Part shown: positions 54,599 through 64,000 of the stretch, piece by piece | Position numbering within the stretch: the stretch's first letter is position 1 | Layout: each line of letters starts with the position of its first letter | Source: Serripes groenlandicus | Taxonomy: Eukaryota; Mollusca; Bivalvia; Cardiida; Cardiidae | Length of the DNA: 64,000 bases | NCBI GenBank assembly: GCA_031761405.1 | Contig: JASEVX010000011.1 | Coordinates: 37,573,048 to 37,637,047, forward strand | Reading direction: 5' to 3' | Notes under the pieces: generated by a model | What the model was told of the DNA's origin: nothing | Database searches by the model: none | Seen by the model: the letters and a program-made list of their open reading frames with translations, nothing else | Made by a program: the position numbers and the translations under genes

Positions 54599-57500
54599 GT
54601 AAGTAGATATAATTATTTCATATAATTTATGCATTGTTTTAAAGACTTGTTTTTTATATCTGCAGTAATGGCGGGGAATATCGATCAATGGGTCGTAAGA
54701 TTGAACCGCGGCCCGACCATTCTTTCTTTCAGATGATTAATAAACGTAGGCTTATTGTAACAAATATCATTCGTCTTGCACCATTGTACTGAACATACAC
54801 TTTGAAAGAATGTTGTGTGGAGTACTGGTGCTTGAAAGCTAGGAAACACACACTCATTCAACTGATCGCCGTGATATAACTGAAATATCGTTGAAAATGC
54901 GTTAACTATTTCGCTGCCACAGGCAGTTGAATGATTTTGAAGACAATACAGATTCGGGTGAGTCAGCTGGTAATGAGCTGTCCCTCCTAAAAGTTGCATT
55001 GTCTGCCATTTAGGCATTATATTTAACCAACATTCCTCTTGGAAAACAATGGAGTGGAAGAAATTTGAACATAGAAGAGTCGATTTTGTAGAATCCGGCA
55101 GTGAAAGAGCTGCAGTATTTAATATGACCCGACCGGTGGTCGAATGCTGGTATCAAGCTCCCATGGCGGTAACCTAACATACTAGGATAAGACACAGCCC
55201 GCATGACTTGACATCATTCGATGATACATCGGGCCGGAAATCAGGCCGAAACTGATTGATTGATTTAAGTTACGCGGTTTTTCAACAACTTTTCAGTCAT
55301 ATCACGGCGGCTAGTTCAACTACACATGTGTTTCCTAACTTGCTCACACCAGTACTCTACATAATCGTGTTTCCTAAGCACCTGTCTGTTTTGTCCGCAC
55401 GGAATGTAAGCCCAGTGGTGGAGGACTTGACCGAGCTTGGGTTCGAACTCACAACCCTTAGATTGACAGACCGCATCGTTACTGATTGAGCTTTCGCGGG
55501 CTCGAAATTATGAAAACGTTTTGTGCTCGACTTTGTGAATATCGGCAGCGAAAGAGTTAAACACACATTTGAGCCATCCCACGAAAAAAACAAAAGTATG
55601 GACTCTGAGTAATGTATCGATCCAGATTAGCATGTGCAGTATGCGCAAGCTAATCCGGGCCGAAACATACCTACCGTCCCAGAGAGCTAGAGGTATATAT
55701 TAATGATTCCTGAAGCAGAAAATCCACAGGAGGCGAAAAGTTTCTGTCGAGATTAGTCTGCTCGGCATGCTTAGGCTGACCCAGGTCGATACTTTACGCA
55801 GAGTCCATAATGTTGGTTTTCTCGTGGGACGGCTCATATATCAATTACTTGTATTGTTTTAGTATGACCAGACTAGGGATCGAACCATTTTCTCCCGCTC
55901 TATAATCGAATACTCTTAGATTAACAACACACCTGTTTTCGTCCCCTCTAAATCGCTCAGGATTAAGGGGGTAGTCATTACAACTGACTCGGTGATTTCA
56001 GAATAAATGGTCGAGAAAGAACTGATAACTTACCGAGGAAACGCCTTGATATAACTGAACAACTGTTGAAAGCTGCGTTAAACAGTAAACAAACATTTAT
56101 TTATGCTTAGGGTCTACATACGGCTTAACAAATGTTCTTGAAACAGAATAAATGATCGGGAAAGAACTGATAACTTAACCCAGGAAACGCCATGATATAA
56201 CTGGACAACTGTTGAAAGCTGCGTTAAACATACAGTTATGCTTAGGGTCTACATACGGCTTAACATATGTTCTTGAAACAGAACAAATGGTCAAGAAGTA
56301 CTGGTAACTTACCCAGGAAACGCCATGATATAAATAAACAACTGTTGAAAGCAAACAAACAAACATTTAGGCTAAGATTCTAAATGGATAGTGCTTTACA
56401 TATGTTGAACATTCTATGACTAAATTTACGAACATTGCAGAGCCAGCTAGAACAGCGTGTACAAACTGCATGTACGCGCTATCTGATTCATCTCTTCATG
56501 TAGTCCTATCTCTCACAATCTGTACGGTTGGTTTTCATTGAGTGTCGCTTAATTGACGTCGCGTGGAAGCATGGGATAGGTTTTAATGTTGTACCATGGG
56601 TGACGTAATCAAAAAGGGAGCAACCAACATTATTATTGATAAGAAAAACTGTATTGTATGTTAGAAAATAGCAACCTTTATGAATCAATAAATTGTATTT
56701 AAGAAACAAAAAGATGCAAAATGTGTATGTCTTCTACCGTTATTTCAAATCTTTAGACACATTTAATTTGTATTTAATAACCTTTCCTCAACTTCCTAGG
56801 CTACGCTTTTTTAGCAAGGGGCTCTTTAGAGCCAATTGCTATAGTAGCTAATTTTCGAAACGACGCATCCTTTTGAGACTGGAATCTAGACAGAGCTTTT
56901 ACGATATCGGCATGGAATTACTTCACATCTGTCTTTCTACATCAGCTCTCCGTTTCTGAACACCATCTCGACTTCATATAGATGTATTGGTGGTTGCAGA
57001 TCGTACATAATGTCAATGAAAGTTGATGATTTGTGGAATATTTTGTTAAAAATGAAATGACTGTTGCCAGCTAATTTCCATGTTGGTCATCTTGAACTGC
57101 CAATAGTTCCTGTCTAAAAATCAAAATGCGGTAACTTGTTGACATATGAAGCCGAAAATTGATTTGATTCGACATCACTAACCCAAAAGGAATAACTCGA
57201 AATAATTTTTATGTTAAAACATATGAATTACATGATTAATAATTAAAATGTATCTCTACGCTTTCAACATACTTGATCGCGCGTAAAGTTCATTGGTAAT
57301 TCCTAAATATTGTAAATCGAATGGAGTAAAGGTAACTTTTCGATTCCGACTCAAAAACAAATTATGATAAATGAGTTCCAATGATAACATATATACTCAA
57401 ATATTCAAATTATTTAAATGATAATAAAATAAACAGATGACAAAATATAACACATATACGATAAATGTGCAAGTGAGCCTAGGCGTCGTAATTTCCAAAA

Positions 57501-60500
57501 ATCCTTTCGAATAAAATGTATTATCAGCGGAAACGTTAATCTGGAATCTAAGTACTAGAGTATTTCATTTTAGATTCCTAGGTAAATACATCAAATGTTC
57601 AACCAAAATTAACCTGAACAACCTCAGCAGACGGAATAAGATAGTCAAGTTCCAGTTATAAAAAAAACCCAAATGATTTAAATGACATTTGTTTTTTATC
57701 AAGATAAAACGTTTCATACTAAATATTTCCGCTAACTCGTGTATTGGTTTATAATTATGTTATAAATGAAACTCATTGTAGTGGCCGCGTAACGTAGTGG
57801 TTAGAATGTTTGGCCGTGAAAAAGGAGACTTGAGTTCGATTCCCACTATGGGCAGATAATTTTTTTGTAAGAAAAATATAATATTTTTTGTCTTATAAAT
57901 TGCCGATATCAGTGGTGCAATTGTCATTTAACACCGCTGCAATAAACTCTTTCAAAATGTTGGGATTTAAAATGAATTCAAAAGCAATGCATTTAAAACT
58001 ATTCACCTATGCGGTGTGAAACACTAAGAAATGATTAAATCGTCTGTATGATGTTTTACGTCGCTTTTAACAATATTTCAGTTATTGCACGCTGAAGAAA
58101 ATGTAGATAACACAGGATTTTATTTCTGCTTTGAAAGTAAAACTGGACTCTCAATATAATTATCATTGTTTGGTTATTGTGATTTTGATATGAAATGTAT
58201 ATGTGTTAATTGCATTAAAAAAAGACACGACTAAAATCCATTGTAAACCAGGAGGTGTGCTAAGCAGAAACTATCCAGATAGCAGATGCGCATGTGTATG
58301 CCAACTTTTAGCATATCGATAGACCATCATACTGTGTTTACAGTGTTTTGCTTTACTCCTTTATCATTTAATATATGGATATAAAGTGCTAACTAACAAA
58401 TTGCTAATGTAAAGTGTTCAAGTTAGACTTTTGGGATCGGTAAATCCATGTCCAAATGTTATCTGCAGTTAGCCCCTTGCTGTGAGCACTTGCAGTGCTT
58501 TGATTTCATAATAGTTTAACTTACGACCATGACGAGCTCCTATGCTACGCTTTTTTAATTGTTTGGTTTGCGGCCCCGAAATTCGGGGGACGTTTTTACC
58601 TATTTATAAAAATCTGCATCCTCGGTACCCAGGCTATTCATACAATATATGATACCCTGGGCAAATTGGCTGTACAAATCTCGTACTCATGAATAATTTA
58701 TTAGATGAAATGCAGCCTTTTGATTGGCCGCATGCGGTACTAAAATTACAGTGTTGTTACGGAGGAAATCGTGGCGCATGCTTTACGAAATTTCGCTAGC
58801 CAATTTGCCCAGAGTATCATATATTTTATGAATAGCCTGGGTACCGAGGATGAAATATCTGTTGAATTTCTAAACTTAAAACGTTCCTCCCCATGCAATT
58901 TGTTCATTCTGTCCATTGTCTTGCTATATGTTGACTATACATGTGAACTTTTTATTTTAATTTCATAAATGCTCAATTTAAATTTTTGATATTTTCTTTA
59001 ATTCGCTTATACAATCGACTTTTTTTGAAAAATTTAAGAAAAGAGTTAACTCTCAAATACAAAGGCAATAGGACATTTCGACCGTTAGACTCGGGTAGAT
59101 AATCCCATTGGCATATTCGAACAAGGAACTCTAATAATTCGCTACATCTGCTAAATCTTAAAAGAATAGTGGTTAAAAGCTCACATAAAACATTTTAAAA
59201 CATGAATATAAAATTACATTTAAACTTTTTAAAATAACTTTTTTTGTTAATATACTCCCGTCTTTGTTATCATACTTCTGCTAAACTGTAAGAAGAATAG
59301 ACTTATCGCTCTCCATCCAAAGCTTGTGTCATACTGAACTTATAATCAGAGGCCTTACAATTCAATTCAATTCAAAATCTTTTATTCGCTCAAGTCTGGA
59401 GTTACCAGACATATGAGTATAAATTACATTATAATATAACAACAAATAATAATCAATTCACGTGAACAAGAGGGAGAGAAAAGTTAAAATGGAAGGATGT
59501 AGAGAGCTTTAGAGATAGAAAGAGGAATGAGGGGGAGGGGAGTGGGCGGAAGGGGAGGGGGTGAAATGCTGAAATAGAAAGCAGGATTGATTTTTGTTGA
59601 TCTAAAAATAAAACATCTAAAAATAGATTTCTGGGTTTTTTGTAGCTTCATTTCGTCACAAGAATAGGCATTGACCTTATAATCACTTCCGTTTTATCTT
59701 TTAAGAAAAAACGTGTTTTTGGGATTAAAATTCAGAATGTTTTGGACCGTATGTGCTTATATTCATACTGGATTTTTAAGACATTGAATGGTAGTGTAAG
59801 TAGGACTATATTAACAGTGATCTCGGATAAGAAACGATTGGAGATAACGGTAAGAATTATTCGATTTACAATTGAGGTTTGATAGTCGAATTATATATGG
59901 TGTGAGAGATCGGAATGGGAGGAAGATAGAAAGAGATAGGGCAGATACAGTATAAATTTAGAGATGTCAATTCAGATTCTAAACCGTTTATTTTGGTAAC
60001 AAAAATAAGAAACTTCAGTTTCTTTGACACATTATAGTTGCTGTCAATGTTAACCAAACTGTAAACCATATGGTTGTAGGACTAAACTTGACATTTGACG
60101 ACTAATGCTGAATATCATATAGATCGCAGAATATAAAACGTCTATCCCTACGTCAAAACTGACCCTTTCTGCTCTTGGTAATCTTTTATCATAGGCTATG
60201 GTAGCCAGGTGAGCAATGTATGCACATATTTGTCTTCTTATTTAAAATAAAGGAACATTTGGCCTTCTTTTTCGAAATATTTACATCCTGTCTGTTTACA
60301 CGTTATTTACATGTACTAAACTGCATCTGCTTCCTTAAGTCATGCTTCAAAACTTCATGCATCATGTTATTATTTGTCAAGTGATCGTAAATTATGCATG
60401 AATAATGGGATTTTACCACAAATAGAAACAGCTTAACCCTTTTCCACGTAAGGACACGTCTGCAGCAGACGACAATTGTGAACAAAAGAAGAAATTATTC

Positions 60501-63500
60501 ATAATGTGCAATATCTCATTTTGTCACTATGTTTTCTACTATATTTAATTATTTCATGGGAAATGGAGACGACCGATTTTTAACATGGAAGAGTCTACTT
60601 TAAACATTTCGGCGCTGAAAGAGTTAAACGTTATACTTTCTCTTATATATGAGCCGTTCCGCGAGAAAACCAACATTGTGGTCTCTTCGTAAAGTATCGA
60701 CCCGGGTCAGCCTAAGCATAACAATTTTTGCATTCTGTGGATTTTCTGTTTCAGTAATCATTACTATATACCTCTATCCACCTGTGACGGAATGTGTCGG
60801 CCCGGATTAGCCTGCGCTGCATTAGTCCATAATGTTGATTTTCTCGTGGAACTGCTCATATGTTGTTGGCTATAGGATATTATGAGAAAAGTAAAGTGGT
60901 TGACGTGACTCTTAAAACGTATTTACAAACATGTCAAGAATGTGTCGCGCCATAAAACAAACGTTAAACGTCATTACTGGGATAGATACAGGATATAGAC
61001 CTTTACGTTTCCATTTATTTGTGCTTGTATTTTCCGCAATTTTCAACATTAATTCAGTTATATCACGTCGACAGAACACTTATAAGTGATCCCACAGTAA
61101 ACAAATTACTGCTCAGCTGGGTAGATTGCCTTGTCCAAGGTCAAACTAAACAGTGTAAGAAGCGCCCGATTTCAAGGACAACACGTCAACAATTTTACTC
61201 TTAACCATGGCGGATTCCTCCATACCTTTGCGTTACCTCATTTTTGAAGCGTTACATTTCAAAGTTATTGCAATCAATTGCCCGTACTTTGCACGAAAGA
61301 CACGTCTTTTATAATTTGAAAAAGTCATATATTATGTTTTTATTTTCTTTTTTCAGGTGCTGGGTGAGTTACATTTGATACATTAACATCTTACAATGTA
61401 TGCATATTTGTCTGTCTCTCTGTCTGACTCTCTGTCTCTCTGTCTCTGTCTCTCAGTCTCTGTCAGTTTCTGTATGTCTGTATGTCTGTCTGCCTATCTG
61501 TCTAACTGTATGCCTGTCTCTCTACCTCTGTCTGCTGTCTCGCTGCCCCCGTCTCTTTCCGTATGTGTGTTTGTCTGTCTGCCAGCCTGTCTGTCTGATG
61601 GTCTAACTGATAGTCATGCACAATCATTTTAATTCCGAATGATTATTTAAGTTTCGTAGCTTCCAAACCTATACTCTTTATAAGTCTGGTACCCGGCGTT
61701 CTTTAGTAAATTAGTACGTCTGACTGGAACAAATGCTTGCGACAAGTCTGGTACCCGGCGTCCTTTAGTAAATTAGTACGTCTGACATGAACCAATGATT
61801 GTGACAAGTCTGGTACCCGGCGTATTAGTAAATTAGTACGTCTGACATGAACCAATGATTGCGACAAGTCTGGTACCCGGCGTTCTTTAGTAAATTAGTA
61901 CGTCTGGCATGAACAAAACCATTTCAATTTTCAAAAAAAAAAAATATTGGCCAATGGGAGACAACTTTAGTTTTGTGAATTCATCTGAAATTCCCTCAAC
62001 AAAATACTCTGCCAGGCACGCCGATCCGAAATGCTTCCCTTTGACCTAAATATTTCGAAATGGAGCCACTATTATTGTCGTATGCCTGACACCATAATGC
62101 AATGGACAGGTTACACCAAACTATACCTTATGGGAAGAAGTATGCATTTCTGAACAGTGTAGTTTCAGATCACCCTGTATACTTATCATAATCTTCACAG
62201 GTTGACACAATGTCGTAACTCGCTTGTGTCAGTAATATGTGAACTAAACTGTCCTTGCTCAAAATATCGAACAGTGGAAATTAATTGACTACGAACAAGA
62301 GCATAAAATCATTTGGTCCACTGAACTAAACACAGAGCAAAGGTAGACACGATTCAATCGTGAGTGTTCGTGGTTGAATATATAGGAGCCGTTCCACGAG
62401 AAAACCAACATTATTGACTCTGCCTAGGCTAATCCGGGTCGACACAATCCGTCTCAGGGGGATAGAGGTATAAAGTAACGAGTCCTGAAACAGAACATCC
62501 ACAGGAGGCGAAAAGTGTCTGTCCGGTTTAGCCTGCATGGCATGTCGATACTTTACGCAGAGTCCATAATGTTGGTTTTCTCGTGGAACGGCCCATTATA
62601 GCGATATTTTAATTCCATAATGTTGGTTTTCTCGTGGAACGGCCCATATAGCGATATTTGTTCTTATTGATACAAGTCATTTTGACTAGGACCATTCGTC
62701 TTTCATCAGGAAACCGACGTGGTAGAGTGGTAAGCGTCGGGGATTTGAAACCGGGTGTCCCGTCTTCGATACCCAGTGGTGGCACGACGGTCGTCGTGGA
62801 GTGCCCTTGGGCAAGGCATATTTTCTAGCCTAGTACTGGTTTTTTTACCCAGGGATCATTAATATGTCAACTCTCAGCGTGATATAACAGAAATATTGTC
62901 GAAAACGGCGTTAAACCCAAATAAAACTAAAATCGTCTTCCGTCAATAGGCATTTTGGGAAGTGGTATAAAGGAGCGAAAAAGACAGAAAAACACGATAG
63001 GTTAAAAGAACGCCGTGTAATCAAAAATGCTGTTTTCGACGTCAACACGTATGTTTTTTGTGACAATAACACAGTGGTCAAAGAAATCGCTACTACTGGT
63101 ATTCAAACACCAACAACAGCGATTTATAGAGAATGAAGTTACCTATGTCGTGATATAAATTACATGTATCTGCCATACATATACGCGTTTATACGCAGGG
63201 TGATCTAAAAGTAATATTTGTTTTACTACCTTACGGCAACTTAATGTTTCTAATATTGTCAATATTTATAAATCGTTGTCATAGAAACGAGTTGAGGTAT
63301 AGGCGGGCCACAGCGTAATTTTACAAGAAAGTACCAGTTTAAGCTGTGTATAGTGCACACATACACAAACAGAAGATACAGAACATGTTCATGACATTAA
63401 CTTGTTGTTATGTTGTTCTAATTACAAAGGTTTAATGTTGTTGTTCCATTAAAAAAAAAAAAAAAAAATATTAAAGTTGTTTAGCGACGTGCAAAGAACG

Positions 63501-64000
63501 TCACGTACAAAATCGATTGAAAAATGCTAATTAGTAAAATTATAACACAACGTAAACAGAAATCAAAATAGTATTTTGAAATGTTTATTTAGTGATGTTT
63601 ACCAGGAGTCAAGCAGTCACTATCAATGTATACACTTGTGTTTATGGTTGGAGGGGAGAAATCAGTGGGATACTAATGTCACTTGCAAAGAGCCAGTTCT
63701 GACGATGAAAGGAACAGTATGCTGATCTGGATAAACGTTGGTTAAATGTCTGAGGGAGTGAGCGTTTACTTGATGACGATCAGCGTAGCTCCAGATCAGT
63801 CTGTGTTATACATAGGCTGATCTTGAGTTAGGCTGGTCTCAAATGTTTGAGGGTGAATTGTCCTGTGACTAAAATCTCTAGAAAAATATCTGTTTTATCG
63901 CATTTACTTGATGACGACCAGTATTGATCCAGATCAGTTTATGTTATACATAGACTAATCTGGATTTACGCTTGTAATTGTTTTACACTTAATGTCTTTT
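54547..64000 (+). CDS. Second copy of the Shisa/CYYR1-like gene (5' part only)
   Basis: Exon 1 at 54547-54598 encodes MATLLNIIVLLSLTVGI with the same donor and phase, and the 7-nt microexon is at 61357-61363. Exon 3 would be expected about 35 bp beyond the right edge, so integrity of the rest cannot be judged. Both substitutions in the signal peptide (Gln to Leu, Ile to Val) are conservative for a signal sequence. Confidence 0.75.
54902..55112. repeat. TTAA MITE family B, diverged
   Basis: Counterpart of 19842-20055. Confidence 0.62.
55256..55500 (-). repeat. tRNA-derived SINE, type 4
   Basis: Counterpart of 20200-20440. Confidence 0.66.
55570..55839. repeat. Palindromic MITE family C
   Basis: Counterpart of 20511-20780. 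Confidence 0.74.
56000..56365. repeat. ~135-bp tandem repeat carrying a SINE tail
   Basis: Counterpart of 20930-21330 with different unit boundaries. Confidence 0.58.
56813..58481. mobile_element. 1.67-kb right-unit-only segment with short inverted ends
   Basis: AGCAAGGGGCT at the left and AGCCCCTTGCT at the right are exact inverses; the left unit lacks the segment at about 21768. No transposase frame is seen. A tRNA-like head (GTAGTGGTTAGAATGTTTGG and GAGTTCGATTCCC) lies at about 57782-57857. Could be a non-autonomous DNA element; class unknown. Confidence 0.6.
57782..57857 (+). repeat. tRNA-like sequence (SINE head or decayed tRNA)
   Basis: GCCGCGTAACGTAGTGGTTAG resembles a D-arm and A box, GAGTTCGATTCCC a T-arm and B box, but the acceptor arms do not pair well. 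I do not call it a functional tRNA. Confidence 0.45.
59358..59970 (-). repeat. 3' end of a non-LTR retroelement with (TTGAA)n tail (right unit only)
   Basis: On the minus strand it ends GCGAATAAAAGATTTTG followed by AATTGAATTGAA, a poly(A)-type signal and short tandem tail. Upstream is a pyrimidine-rich 3' UTR (CCCCTCCCCTTCCGCCCAC). It replaces about 85 bp of the left-unit sequence near 22550-22630. No coding part. Confidence 0.6.
60434..60544. repeat. TTAA MITE family A, left half
   Basis: Counterpart of 23085-23195. Confidence 0.62.
60545..60626. repeat. TTAA MITE family B, core deleted
   Basis: TTAATTATTTCATGGG joins to CTTTAAACATTTCGGCGCTG and TTAA; about 130 bp of hairpin core are missing compared with 23196-23410. 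Confidence 0.65.
60648..60860. repeat. Palindromic MITE family C, internally deleted
   Basis: Counterpart of 23431-23680. Confidence 0.7.
61357..61363 (+). CDS. Right-unit 7-nt microexon
   Basis: GTGCTGG between TTTTTTCAG and GTGAGT, identical to 24163-24169 although the intron around it has diverged. Confidence 0.75.
61403..61612 (+). repeat. CTGT/CTCT pyrimidine-rich microsatellite
   Basis: Counterpart of 24208-24415, again starting about 40 nt after the microexon donor. Confidence 0.83.
61682..61915. repeat. 62-bp minisatellite, ~4 units
   Basis: Short allele of 24487-25160; all four units are of the GGTACCCGGCG type, without the alternating subtypes. Confidence 0.85.
62395..62655. repeat. 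Palindromic MITE family C with duplicated right end
   Basis: Full element to about 62597, then CCATAATGTTGGTTTTCTCG to GGCCCATATAGCGATAT repeats its last about 45 bp. The left unit has a single end. Confidence 0.75.
62709..62935 (+). repeat. tRNA-derived SINE, type 1
   Basis: Counterpart of 25898-26125. Confidence 0.8.

Larger units (their letters stand above)
34469..64000. repeat. Right unit of the ~34.5-kb direct repeat
   Basis: This second copy starts abruptly at 34469 after unique sequence ending TTGTTTTC and runs off the window. Right-unit-only sequence includes 35397-35620, 35851-36750, 38729-38950, 39546-40274, 40908-41060, two TTAA elements at 46196 and 46854, about 47964-49540, about 49709-51535, 56813-58481 and 59358-59970. 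No transposon is visible exactly at the junction. Confidence 0.95.

Noticed and set aside
57782..57857. Possible functional tRNA gene
   Set aside because: A and B boxes are present but the acceptor stem does not pair and it lies inside a one-unit insertion; more likely a SINE head.

Overview
The window is eukaryotic nuclear DNA, AT-rich and intron-rich, and very dense in short palindromic transposons and tRNA-derived SINEs. Genes have small exons with GT-AG introns. The SINE tails (AAAACGGCGTTAAAC) and the long repeats that begin AGCTCACCTG and end CCCTCTTGTT look like bivalve mollusc repeats. I infer a bivalve, possibly a dreissenid, but a species call needs a database search.

The dominant structure is one long direct repeat. 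Bases 1 to about 27046 reappear, at roughly 96% identity outside indels, from 34469 to the right edge. The period is 34468 bp at the left end and grows to about 36950 bp at the right end through copy-specific insertions and deletions. This is either a true tandem segmental duplication or two divergent haplotypes joined end to end by the assembler. The sequence alone does not decide.

Each unit carries the same two genes in the same order and on the + strand. The first is ZNHIT2 (HIT zinc-finger cofactor of RUVBL1/2 and U5 snRNP assembly) in three coding exons. The second-unit copy (36860-42351) is intact and predicts 401 aa. The first-unit copy (1203-6076) has a stop codon in place of the first zinc-binding cysteine, and the second cysteine is changed to Gly, while exons 2 and 3 stay open. 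The second gene encodes a small single-pass membrane protein of the Shisa/CYYR1-like type (signal peptide, C-C-CC-CC ectodomain, TM helix, PPPY tail). In the first unit it can be built completely from five exons (18991-30257), including a 7-nt microexon that is required to avoid a stop. In the second unit only exon 1 and the microexon fall inside the window.

Between and inside the genes almost everything recognisable is mobile: two TTAA-flanked (piggyBac-like) palindromic MITE families, a third palindromic family beginning GAGCCGTTCCACGAG, several SINE lineages, an L1-like LINE fragment, hAT-like elements, foldback elements and three minisatellites. Because the units are near-identical, many insertions have an empty site in the other unit, which gives exact element ends and target duplications. 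Region by region: 1-6.4 kb ZNHIT2 (broken); 6.4-19 kb intergenic repeats; 19-30.3 kb membrane-protein gene; 30.3-34.5 kb intergenic with a nested hairpin array; 34.5-42.7 kb ZNHIT2 (intact); 42.7-54.5 kb intergenic repeats; 54.5-64 kb start of the second membrane-protein gene.
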